64,000 nt of DNA from Sphaeramia orbicularis (taxonomy: Eukaryota > Chordata > Actinopteri > Kurtiformes > Apogonidae): positions 24,417,588-24,481,587 of the forward strand of contig NC_043966.1 in assembly GCF_902148855.1 (NCBI RefSeq), written 5' to 3'. The translations under genes and the position numbers were made by a program. Below are positions 1-12,100 of this stretch, one piece after another (the first letter of the stretch is position 1; every line of letters starts with the position of its first letter). The notes beneath the pieces are model-generated. The model saw only the letters and a program-made list of their open reading frames with translations, searched no databases and was not told the DNA's origin.

Positions 1-290
1 CCCCTGAACAAAACGAGTTTGACACCGCGGTTAAATCTAGTCTGAAATGACGTTTTTAAATCGATAGGTGGCAGTCAAGAGTGACGCTGTAGTTGAGGCT
101 GCGATGAAAAAAAAAAAGTAAAGAAGAAGAATTTAGCCAATCAGAGACCAGAACACCATATTGAATCGTTGTTTTTAAAGAAAGCTTAAGCACCTCTTAA
201 GTCTTTACAATTTACTTTTTAACTAACAGTTCTGGTTTGAAGAAGACGCTACAGTAAGAACCACAAGTAAGTTTTTTCGACAGGGAAATA
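1..290 (+). promoter_or_regulatory. Upstream region and 5' UTR of the hnRNP U-like gene
   Basis: This is the sequence before the first ATG of the hnRNP U-like gene. A CCAAT box (gccaatcaga) lies near 136-145, and short A-rich runs occur at 106-120. The start ATG at 291 sits in an acceptable context (A at -3). No TATA box is obvious, which is common for housekeeping genes. The transcription start cannot be fixed from the sequence. Nothing else is recognised here. Confidence 0.45.
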
Positions 291-3200
291 ATGAAGCTGT
301 CGGACGTTAAGAAGTTAAAAGTGTCGGAGTTGAGGTCCAGGCTGAAGGAGCTGGGCTTGGACAGTAAAGGGCTGAAGGCTGAGCTGGTGGACCGGCTGTG
401 GTCCGCGTCAGAGACACAACAACTCGGACAAGAAACCAAAGAACAAATCGACAGCCCACCGCCCCTTCAAACAGCAGTGGAGGTGTGTTCAGCACCGACC
501 GCAGCTGCCGTCCCAACGCCGTGTAAACCGGACTCGTCCACGCCGGAGTACACGGACACAGCCACGCAGACAGACACGGAGCCCGGCCCTCCTGCAGCTC
601 TGACAGCCGGGGGGTCTGGTTCAGAGCCCGGGACGAGGAGCCAGGACAAGGTGGGAGATGTGGAGGGTCAGCAGGGAGATGAGGATCCTCCAGGAGGGGA
701 CACCAGAGCTCTGGAAACGGAGATGGGAAGAGGAAGAGCTTTTTACGAGTTCAAAGAGGAGATCCGATATAAAAGGTACAGGATGTTTGTGTTGATATAA
801 TGCATACATGTGGTGGAAGAAGCATTTAACTATTGTTACATTTTAAAATATCTAACCAGTGCAGTGTATAAGGGAAATGTCCCTGCTTAGGTTTTAAGAA
901 AACACTGTAACAAACAAACAAAAAACAGTATGACTAAACATTACATTCAACAAAGGCTAAAACAAAGACATGTCGACACAGGTCTAGAAATAAACAACAC
1001 TTCAAGTTAAGAAAATAAAAGTAAAACAAGAGCTTAGTGACACACCAGATCAATACTGGATGAGATTAAATGTTTGTAGATTTGTTGTTATTGAGCCACA
1101 GTTTTGCCTTTATGGTTGAACATTTTCACATTAGTTGTTTTTAATTTTAGTTTTACATTTATGTAAATTATTTATGTATTACTACTATTTACCATTATTA
1201 TACTGTATGTGACATTCATATTACTGTTGAATTTTACTGCTGAAGATGTTTAACTACTTTGCAACCTGTTGTGTAGTTTAGTGCACAGTAGTTCATCATA
1301 TTCTATTGGATCACTATGTGTTTGTAGTACTGCTGTGAGAGAGCCACTCATCTCCAAAAACTCAGCTTATTATGAGCCCAGAAAACAGGCCTGGTATTTT
1401 TTTTTAAACATTAATTTTCCAGCAAATTCAAGAGAGTTTTTAAAGAGGTTATGGCTTAAAAAAGACCTTTCAGTAAGAAACACCCCATCCCTCAGTTTTC
1501 TCTGTCAGGAAAGAAATGAAAAGTAACTAAAGCTGTCAGACAAATGTAGTAGAGTAAAAAGTACAATATTTGACATAGGTAGGTGAGAAGTAATACTCCA
1601 GTAAAGAACAAATACCTCATAATGGTCAGATTGTTAAAGGAAGCTTCATTCCAATACTGCATGCAACATGATTTTAATTCTGTTCACCTTCAAAGTGGGT
1701 TTCTTGTAATATGCCAAGACTCATAGTTCACTTTATTCAATTGAGCAGTTCAGATGTGCAAAAAATAAATCTACTTGTCATGGATACATAAAAAAATCTT
1801 CACATTATTATAAAATTATAATTAGTTACAGTCCATGGTAAAGTGACATATGTTCTTTTCCCTCAATCAGAGCCAAATCACCCCAAACTGTTTTGGAGAC
1901 AGGGGAGGTTCAAGAGGAAGATCAAGATACAGTAAGAATAGATCCATGTAAGTGTTTTAACATGAATAAAACCCTTTGGTCTTAATCAGTACATTTTGTC
2001 AGGAGAATAGTCAGAGAAATGAAGTCTTTGTTGACACAGATGGGAGTCACCTCCACTTTGAGGTGGGGTCTGATGGGTTCAGTGGTCAGCCGCGGTTCTG
2101 GACCAGGTTCCCTTTGCTGTGGTCCGGCTGCAGGCTCACCCACGGGGTGCTGAAGGGCAAAGTGGGCTTCGAGGTGAGACTAGAGAGGAAACTGTTGACA
2201 ACACAGCTGGAAGAACAAAGAGGAGTTAAGTTGTTTGGCCTGAGAGTGGGCTGGTCAACCGAACACACCTCTCTACTGCTCGGTAAGGATCATGTTAGGG
2301 TGATACAGTAGTTCAAAAATAATCTATGTTAAAAGTGGCACCTATTCATGATCAGATGTCTTTATCTGTCACTCCCGGTGCCTTTCCACATTTTCTCATT
2401 CCAGGTGAAGATGAATTATCATTTGCTTATGATAGTCGGGCTAAAAAAGTCTCACATGGAAAAGAAGAGGAGTTTGGGGAACTTTTGTCAGAGGGAGATA
2501 TCATCGGCTGTTATGCAGTATGTGTCAATTCCCTTTCCGTACCGTCTTCTTTATGTGATTTTGTTGATATTAAAGGGCGTTTTCTCTAATCACACCCACA
2601 GGCCTTTTACACAGATGGTGCTGTTGAGTTGTCTTTCCATAAGAATGGTCGTTCCATGGGCGTGGCCTTCTCTGTAAACGCCTCAGTGCTGCAGGGTCGT
2701 CCTCTGTTTCCTCACATCCTCTGTAAGAGCTGTTCAGTCAGATTCCTTTTGGATCCTACAGCACCTCCCTGGTATCCCAGTCCCTCTGGTTTTACAACAC
2801 TCACAGGGCTCCCTGTGGGCCACAGGGTGCACGCTGCCCACCCCCCCCCCAAAGCCCAGAGTGAGGTAAGAGACTTGAGAACACTGGTTGGCTGAACCCG
2901 CCACAGTGATATGTCAGTGCTGTATTTATTCATTTATTTTCTGGACAAAAAGTGCTACTGTCTTCACATTATTATTATAACTATTGTGTTTAAAAAAACA
3001 CTATAGCTTATGGCTATTGCTGTGGCATTATATCTGGATTTTCATTCACGGGATTTCTATGTGCACTGTTGAAAAGCACAATGACACAACGGCTTCAGGC
3101 CATCTAAGAACAATATAATGTAATCTACAGGTCAAAGGCTTTAGAACATCATTTACTCTTAAGGGAATATCTCTAATTGTAAGAGTTCTAATGGTCTGCC

Positions 3201-5770
3201 TGTTAACTTGATTTATTCCATTTGCTAATTGTATTTTTCTTACTGTTGTGATACAAATGTATATTTCCTGCAGTATAATACGGTCCAAATTTGGTCTCAG
3301 AGGGTGCAGTAATACAGTCTGCTCTAACACTGCTTTAATACTGTGGATTTAAGTAAATAACAAAAGTCAAGACTGTAGTATGACTTGTTTGCATCAAAAT
3401 ATTAGTTGCCAAAAAAGGGCAGTTGTTTAACCCATTATGTGTTCCCTTTATTTGACTAAATAAATATAAAATACATTAAAATTAAATAAATAAAATATAT
3501 TAAATAAATATACAGGGTGGGGAAGCAAAATTTACAATGAACATTTAGTTGTTTTTTCTCAGCGGGCACTACGTCAATTGTTTTGAAACCAACCATATAT
3601 TGATGTCATAATCATACCTAACACTATTATCCATACCTTTTCAGAAACTTTTGCCCATATGAGTAATCAGGAAAGCAAACGTCAAAGAGTGTGTGATTTG
3701 CTGAATGCACTTGTCACACCAAAGGAGATTTCAAAAATAGTTGGAGTGTCCATAAAGACTGTTTATAATGTAAAGAAGAGAATGACTATGAGCAAAACTA
3801 TTACGAGAAAGTCTGGAAGATACTATTAAAGAAGAATGGGAGAAGTTGTCACTCGAATATTTGAGGGACACTTGCGCAAGTTTCAGGAAGCGTGTGAAGG
3901 CAGTTATTGAGATAGAAGGAGGACACAGAATAAAAACATTTTCTATTATGTCAATTTTCTTGTGGCAAATAAATTCTCATGACTTTCAATAAACTAATTG
4001 GTCATACACTGTCTTTCAATCCCTGCCTCAAAATATTGTAAATTTTGCTTCCCCACCCTGTATAACTGTTTGGTTTTTGGTAACTTAAACAGCTACTGTC
4101 ATAATGACAAAAATGACAATAAATGCAATTACTCTTTAAAAATCAGAAATCCAACAAATACAATTAGTTACTAAGTGACATTTCATCTTGCTTTTCCCCT
4201 AAAGGTGGTGTTGATGGTTGGTCTTCCTGGTTCTGGGAAGAGTCACTGGGCCAGAACTCACATGAAGCAGCATCCTGAAAAACACTACAGGCTGCTGGGA
4301 GTAGAGGAGCTGCTCACATGTATGATGGTCAGTCAACTCTTCAGCCTTTAATCTCACCTCAAGTTCACACTCAGAGATAAAATATTACAGATGGAAAATG
4401 TCTTTTCTCTCATCTTTGTAGGCAGGCGGACAGACAGACAGCAGGCTTCAGCAGGCCTCTCAGTGTCTGACTGATCTGATCAAACTGGCTGCTCAGACAC
4501 CAGGCAACTACATCCTCGACCAGGTAACGTGTGGCAAATATTAGCAAAATTACACAAAATGAAGTTTTAGAAGTTTGGTTTGAAGCACACATGACCTCAC
4601 AGGTGCCTTTTACTTACAAATCAGTCAACTGTATATATTAGCACAGGCTGGTTTATGAACTGTTTGTATCAGTTTGACAAAAGCACATGGAAGTAATGGC
4701 CCATCCAAGCATGGAGAAGTAAATAGAATGTCATTTTCTGGCAGGTCAACTACACTTTCTACCTACTCCTTTCTCTTATCACAGCTCTTTTCTCTGATTC
4801 CAGTGTAACGTCCTCTTCTCTGCACGACGTTACAAGCTGCAGCTGTTCTCAGGCTTCAGACGGCACATGGTGGTGGTTTTCCCCTCAGCAGATGAGTGGA
4901 AAAGACGACTGTCAGAAAAAGAACAAATCCCTGAGACAGCTCTGCTCAAACTGCAAGGTCTGACCTACACATTTCATTGATGGGTTAATATCCAACTAAA
5001 TTCCAGTAGGATGTGTTAGTTTTAATGCAAATGTCGGGATAAATGTCAGACAGCTGGTTCATTTTAATGAAATGGAGATTAAGTATAAGCTAAATGATTG
5101 TTGCAAAAAAACAATGGTTATGTTCAGCTCAGTGCAGTGTTTTATGCAAAGAAATACATGACACCGACACACACATGAAGTGAATTATCTGCTGCCTCTG
5201 TGGTTTTTACATGTATGTCACCTCTTCTTGCAGTGAGCTGTACTCTTCCAGATCAACAGGATGACCTTTTAGAGGAGCTCCAGTATGTGGAGCTGCAGCA
5301 GCAGGAGGCACAGATGCTCCTGCAAGACTTTAAAGATAAGGCACGCAGACTTTTACCCCCCATCCCCAAACCAGAGAAGAAGAAACCCCGGCAGTACAAG
5401 AAAAGACCCTACCCCCACTGCCCTCTGCAAACTCAGAGGATATGGGATACTCAGTGGACGGGATTAAATGGTCAGTCTGATGGACACAAACACAGGAGAC
5501 AAGATGATTCAGATGTAAGATGCTGTGATTTTCATTGAGTGTTTCATTTATATTTTTTTGTAGGGTGGACTGACACAAGAGTCAATATGCAGTCATGGAA
5601 TCATCCAAGATATGTGAGTTAATACCAGCCGTGTTTTAACTCCAGTTGTCTTGAAGACGATTTGACAGAATAAACAACATCGCTGATGCTTGTATGTTTT
5701 TGTTTTTGTTTTATTTCAGTGGACTGCAGCTTATCATCAGGGCTACTACTATAACAATGGCTACTGGTGA
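291..5770 (+). CDS. hnrnpul2: Heterogeneous nuclear ribonucleoprotein U-like protein (HNRNPUL2-like), 11 exons, 639 aa
   Basis: The protein is a nuclear RNA/DNA-binding hnRNP U family member linked to RNA processing and DNA-damage response. Coding exons are 291-775, 1871-1931, 2003-2282, 2405-2517, 2602-2865, 4205-4327, 4422-4523, 4804-4957, 5234-5470, 5564-5613 and 5720-5770; all join in frame. Domains in order: SAP at residues 4-38 (VSELRSRLKELGLDSKGLK), a low-complexity acidic/Pro stretch, the family RAKSPQ junction, a SPRY domain over exons 3-5 (ending in ELSFHKNG and LFPHILCKSC), then a kinase-like P-loop domain with GLPGSGKS at 407-414 and the family NYILDQCNV motif. The SPRY and P-loop blocks match remembered human HNRNPUL2 better than HNRNPU. 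The C-terminus is short: the usual long RGG tail is reduced to a basic patch and an aromatic end (YHQGYYYNNGYW). A polyadenylation signal AATAAA is at 6054. The UL2 assignment over UL1 rests on this similarity and on synteny with the 11q genes. Confidence 0.88.
776..1870 (+). other. Intron 1 of the hnRNP U-like gene
   Basis: This 1.1-kb AT-rich intron lies between the SAP exon and the RAKSPQ exon. It has a GT donor at 776 and a pyrimidine-rich tract before the AG at 1869-1870. I see no coding sequence or recognised repeat in it. Confidence 0.6.
3511..4062 (+). mobile_element. Non-autonomous Tc1/mariner-type element inside intron 5 of the hnRNP U-like gene
   Basis: Perfect terminal inverted repeats of 24 bp (tacagggtggggaagcaaaa...) lie at 3511-3534 and 4039-4062, including TA dinucleotides at the outer ends as expected for the TA target of this superfamily. 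Inside, an ATG at 3659 opens a frame beginning MSNQESKRQRVCDLLNALVT, followed by a helix-turn-helix-like stretch (PKEISKIVGVSIKTVYNVKK) typical of a transposase DNA-binding domain. The catalytic core is missing: the frame runs quickly into what looks like a C-terminal remnant near 3840-3930. At about 550 bp it is an internally deleted, non-autonomous copy. The family is inferred from the TIR form, the TA flanks and the HTH; the subfamily is not known to me. Confidence 0.8.
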
Positions 5771-5937
5771 CAAAACTTGAAACACCACCAGTGGGTTTTG
5801 TGCGTTTACAAGGCAAATAATTCTGCTTAAATATGGAGAGCTGGGTACGTCAATTTTTAAGACTGATGGACAAATATTGCACTACCTGCTTTGATCAATC
5901 AGTATTTAGTGATTTTAAATCCAAGTCACTTTTAAAA

Positions 5938-5943
5938 TTTAAT
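5938..5943 (-). terminator. Possible polyadenylation signal of nudt22
   Basis: The minus strand reads ATTAAA about 200 bases after the nudt22 stop codon. If used, the nudt22 3' end would overlap the 3' UTR of the convergent hnRNP U-like gene. No AATAAA on this strand was seen closer to the stop. Confidence 0.35.
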
Positions 5944-6053
5944 CCAGAATATTTGTATATTTTTTCATAATTCTTCCTAAATGTACAGTGTAAAAAAAAA
6001 AAAAGAAACATTGTATAAGTAAACATCACTATGGATGGTTAAAGTCAAACTGT

Positions 6054-6059
6054 AATAAA
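6054..6059 (+). terminator. Polyadenylation signal of the hnRNP U-like gene
   Basis: A canonical AATAAA lies 284 bases after the stop codon at 5770. It is only about 80 bases from the convergent nudt22 stop codon, so the two transcripts probably end within each other's 3' region. Confidence 0.6.
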
Positions 6060-6139
6060 ACTCTGGATTGACATCAAGCTGTTTCAGTGTGTGTACAAAA
6101 CTCTTGATCTGGATCCATTTTCTGCTGTTGTTGTATGAT

Positions 6140-9100
6140 TCAGTATTTGTCTCCGTCAGGCTTCACAGTCTGATAAAGCAGCATGGCCCCTTTGGCTGAA
6201 GGACACAGCTCCGACCACAGAGGACAACTCCTGTCCAGCTGCAACATGTCCTTCAAATTGGACGGACAATAAATACAGTTGACAACAGTTCACACTTGGA
6301 GTCATATATCTTGTGGATTTTGATATATGAAGCCTGCTCATGATTCAAGTGCACAAACACAGAGGCTGTTGATGTTTTCATGTAATCACATTTCTTACGT
6401 TTTTGCTGAGGAAGACGATATCTGTGGACTCGTGGGCCTCTGCGCCTCCTTTCCAGTACAACTTTCGAACTTCATCAGATGTCAACGAACAACTGAGGAT
6501 GCAAATGTAACACATTACACTTTTATAAAGGCACTGCATGTAAACATTTATTTAGCCTGTGTATAAACCACATTACCATCATCCTACATCTCTATAACTA
6601 GTCATGTATATTAGCTTGAATATTCCCAACATTAATATTCAACATAATATATGGACTGTTTCTCCAAGTCAATGACCGTTCCTTGGCCGTCACTTCCTCT
6701 GTAAACTAGATCACAGTCCTTCCTACTGATCAACACTCAAACAGTCTAGTGAGTAGAAAATATCTCACCTCTCAAATCAGCTGTTAAGTAACACTTTGAC
6801 ACAAAGGAGTATTTAGTAGAGAACTAATACATACAGTACAGGCCAAAAGTTTGGACACACCTTCTCATTCTTTGCATTTTCTTTATTTTCATGACTATTT
6901 ACATTGTAGATTCGCACTGAAGGCATCAAAACTATGAATGAACACATGTGGAATTATGTACTTAACAAAAAAGTGTGAAATAACTGAAAACATCTCTTAT
7001 ATTCTAGTTTCTTCAAAGTAGCCACCCTTAGCTCTGATGACCGTTTTGCACACTCTTGGCATTCTCTTGATGAGCTTCAAGAGGTAGTCACCTGAAATGG
7101 TTTCCTAACAGTCTTGAAGAAGTTCCCAGAGATGCTTAGCACTTGTTGGCCCTTTTGCCTTCACTCTGCGGTCCAGCTCACCCCAAACCATCTCGATTGG
7201 GTTCAGGTCCGGTGACTGTGGAGGCCAGGTCATCTGGCGCAGCACTCCATCACTCTCCTTCTTGGTCAAATATCCCTCACACAGCCTGGAGGTGTGTTTG
7301 GGGTCATTGTCCTGTTGAAACATAAATGATGGTCCAACTAAACGCAAACCGGATGGAATGGCATGTCACTTCAGGATGCTGTGGTAGCCATGCTGATTCA
7401 GGTTGCCTTCAATCTTGAATAAATCCCCAACAGCGTCACCAGCAAAGCACCCCCACACCATCACACCTCCCCCTCCATGCTTCACGGTGGGAACCAGGCA
7501 TGTAGCATCCATCTGTTCACCTTTTCTGCGTTGCACAAAGACACGGCGGTTTCTTGGCCCAAATAAATCTCTTCTGTTTGTTGCCTCTCCTGAGCAGTGG
7601 TTTCCTAGCAGCTATTTGACCATGAAGGCCTGATTCACGCAGTCTCCTCTTAACAGTTGTTGTAGAGATGTGTCTGCTGCTAGAGCTCTGTGTGGTATTC
7701 ATCTGGTCTCTAATCTGAGCTGCTGTTAATTTGCGATTTCTGAGGCTGGTGACTCAGATGAACTTATCTTCAGCATCAGAGGTGACTCTTGGTCTTCCTT
7801 TCCTGGGGCGGTCCTCATGTGAGCCAGTTTCGTTGGAGCGCTTGATGGTTTTTGCGACTGCACTTGGGGACACATTCAAAGTTTTTGAAATTTTCTAGAC
7901 TGACTGACCTTCATTTCTCAAAGTAATGATGGCCACTCGTTTGTCTTTACTTAGCTGATTGGTTCTCGCCATAATATGCATTCTAACAGTTGTCCAATAG
8001 GGCTGTCAGCTGTGCATCAACCTGACTTCTGCACAACACAACTGATGGTCCCAACCCCATCAATAAGGCAAGAAATTCCACCAAGTAACCCTGACAAGGC
8101 ACAGCTATGAAGTGAAAACCATTTCAGGTGACTACCTCTTGATGCTCATCAAGAGAATGCCAAGGGTGTGCAAGGCAGTCATCAGAGCTAAGGGTGGCTA
8201 CTTTGAAGAAACTAGAATATAAGAGATGTTTTCAGTTATTTCACACTTTTTTGTTAAGTACATAATTCCACATGTGTTCATTCATAGTTTTGATGCCTTC
8301 AGTGAGAATCTACAATGTAAATAGTCATGAAAATAAAGAAAATGCGAAGAATGAGAAGGTGTGTCCAAACTTTTGGCCTGTACTGTACATTTATAAGGGG
8401 ACCAATGAACCTTTATGTGTTCTGTTACAATATGGAACAGATTTAGCTTTACCCCAAATGTGGTACACTTTATTCATTAATTATTCAACTCACTTTTATT
8501 ATGATTTTATGCATTCTGTGCTTTCTTTTCTAAATATGTTTGTCTTTTATGAATTCATTTTCCCCTGGCGTCTCTATTTATTTATAAACACACTGAATCA
8601 CCTTGGTGAATGAAATGTCGCTATATAATGTGATAAAGTTGCTTTGCCAAATAAGGTCACTTCATTTTATTTAAAGTATACTGCACTGGTGAAGCAACTG
8701 GCTCTTTATTTTTCTTCATAGAGGTTTTATTTGTGGTTGTGGTCAGCTGTTTTTCATTTAGCGGCATTTTTAAAGGACTTGTGCTGATAACTTTAGCTGC
8801 TTAAACAGCACTGATTATCCACAAATGCATTCTTGAATATTCTCCAAGGAAGGACTCAGACTTCAGCAGGATCCTAGACACTGGAACAATCCTTAGTAGG
8901 AATCTGATGATGTAGCTTCATGTAAAAGAATCCTTGAAGGATGGATCATGGATCTTGAAAAACACACAATACTACTACAACCGTGTATCTATGTTTATTC
9001 TTATGAAGATTGCTAGATATTTACTCTGAATTGCCTATTATTTATTATATATGCATTTATTTCAATAAATGAATGGTCATTGCGGTTAGATGAAGAATTG

Positions 9101-12100
9101 CATCCGTTCGTGAAAAACATCAATAAGTCAAAAAACTGCATGTTTACCAGGTTAAATTTGGAGATTAACAGACCATAGTAGAGGGGAGAAGAATTAATGC
9201 TTCATCTTTTGTTCAAATGTTAAAACAAAACATTCAAAACCATAAAAGTAAACTGATTTAACTATAGGCATCAAGTCTCTGAAAGCCTGTTTTCTTTTGC
9301 ACATATTATCAATAGAAGAAAATAGAGTTCTGTCACTGATAAATGGATAAAAATGGCAAATACCTGACGTAGAACTCAGCACTTGGTCTTCCAGCGCTGG
9401 TGTGATTCAGAGCGATACCCATCAGGACGGGTTCACCAAGGGACGTCAATGGGACGTTCACCTGGAGGAAGGAGTTACACACTGTCAAATTCTAGTTTCA
9501 ACAGGACTTTAATGGGGAGTTTTACCTTTCCAGTGCTGCCTATGAAGTACAGTTAATGCACTGTGGTGAATGTTACATCACCTGGGCCTGACATCCTATT
9601 TATAAAATCTTGGCCAAATCTGATTTTGTCTTAATTTTATTTCATTAGTTTTAGAGCATGAGCATAACATGATATTCACATTAAAATAATAACTACCTTG
9701 AAAGAAATTTTATCAGCAGCTTTATACATAAAAACAATAACGGTGCTAAATATATTGAAATTCAAGGAAACTCCTGATTTAACAAAATTAAGTAAAATAC
9801 CATAAAATATGAGTACATAAAAGTGATGTGTTAATGTGAGTTCACCCACCTCATCTCTAATTTCAGCACAAATGGATGAAAACAGCTCGGAGACAACAGC
9901 TTCCGACCTTGGCCTCAACATTTCCACATTGATCTGCTCCTCAGAAACCACCTCGCCAAAACGCTCACATACCACCTGAAAACAGTGGAAATGTGTTGAA
10001 AATACATCATAATACATGACAATTGGACACGTCGGTCCATGAATGGGGTGTAAATTATGTCACACGGTTTGTATTTTAAAGCAAATTGTTGGTAATTATC
10101 TTTAAGATTAGCCAAAACAAATGCACACTGTTACACTACTGATGGCTTGATGTGATAACTATCCGACTTTAAGATGAGAAATTAAATACCTCCCAAAAAA
10201 GATTTCAGAAATAGAATATTTGTTTTGTTTGTGACTGGCTGTACCTTATCTGCCCTAATATTCCACTAAAGGGGGAATCATCTACATTTAGATTGGACAA
10301 AAGTAGGCTTACGTTGATTTGTCAGTGACAGGTTAAAAGCATCAGCAGCTGTGGTGTTGGAATCCGAGTTTAACAGTCCTTAAATATACTCCATTATAGA
10401 CATATTGGTATTTGTTTTATTTATTTTGACTAACAGATTTTGTTTATTAAAAAGTTGTTGTAACTCATGTCTTGCACTTCACATACAACCCTATTATCAA
10501 ATCAACATCCCCTTATTTGTTAAATGAACCACTCCACAAGAGGTAGTGATGTTACATCCTTTCAGCAGTAGGAGGATAGATTTAAGGACACACAATTTTA
10601 ATATTTTCACTAACCTAGTGTCACCTAATTAGCATCGTAGACATCTTAATGGTTCATAGCTTTTTATCAACACAACACCGAGAATAATTAAATGCAATAT
10701 AAATCTTCTTTGATACCCACAAGAAGAATGTGTTTATTTCTTGTTAGTATTATGCAGCCAACACCTCAGGGGTAATAGTGCCCCTACAGTCAAGATGATG
10801 TTGTTTAACCAGTTGAACACAAACATACAAGTCTAAACTTGCAGGTCATTTGCATGTAGGTTTACTAAATATATATAAAAAACCTGTCTAAACTATTTGG
10901 TTTAATATCCTTAGATGGAAAAATTAGGTTCCTAATGATTAACCATCTCATACATTCATTGTCACAATGCTGAAATCAAGAAAAAAAAAGCACCTCTCAC
11001 AGCTGTATTCAACTCTGTTTTAACACTCACAAGCATAACCTATGTTTATAAAATGCCACAAAGTACCTCTCAATAAAGACTGTTATGATACTGCCAGAGG
11101 AGTCCCATGGACACTTTTGTCTATTTGGATGTGTTGAGTTCCTGTCTAAGTGCACCTTTCTCACACTTGGCCTGACATCATCTCCATTAATAGAATGATT
11201 AAAATAGTGAGGCCTTAACTGTTTCCTACTTCACCTTGGGTTCTGGGTGTCCTCCAGGGATGTCCAGCAGCCCTCCTGCCTCTGCCACCCTCTGGCTCCT
11301 CCTGATCAGTACCACCTGTCCGTCATCCGTACACAGGACCGCGCCCACTCCCAGAGGCTGAGCCAGCAGAGCCTGCGGGTCACCAAACTCCACCTCCCCA
11401 CGTCGCCGCAGCTCCTCCACCTGACAGGACCAGTTGGTTCCCAGGTAGTCCTTATAAGATGTAAGACCTAGTCTGAGAGTGAGGAGATTCTCGCTGTCTT
11501 TATTGTTTGTTGTTTTGCTCGATGGTGATGCTGTAACTCCCTCTTCTTTGCAGCCACATGTTGAGGATGACGGTGCTGGTGTACAAGATGCATTTTCCAC
11601 CTGACTTGCAAACTTGTTTCTTTGGTCCAAGTGGTTTTGAGGATGCAAAGAATCCCTGGTGCACAGACCTTCTGCTGTTTTCCTGCTGTTTAATCCACCT
11701 TCCTCTTCTTCACAGTTCAAAGGGGGCACATGGAGTGACTCACTGCAGGATGGGTGTTTAGGAGAAGTCAAGCAAAAGGAGTGCAGCCTGAATTTGGCCC
11801 CGTTGAAAATCCATGGCTCTTTGGAGATGCGCTCTGTCCACAGCTCCTCTATGTGACGCTCTAGAGCTGGATCTGTCTGCCTGTTAAACCTGGAGACAGA
11901 AGAGAAGGAATAGCATTTGTTGAGGTTACTGCAGTTGTGTTTTATGTGTGACCAAGATGGATAGATGAAGTCCAGTCATAAATTTTTACCACTAATATAA
12001 AGGTTTTAATATTATTCTTCTCAATATTTACAGTTCTGGAAAAAATAAGACACAACTGGCTTTTCTATTTACAGATATATTTGAATTACGGATGTACCAA

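Noticed and set aside
8272-8613. 113-aa open frame
   Set aside because: It starts in the right arm of the Tc1 element and continues into plain intron sequence; no protein-like composition.
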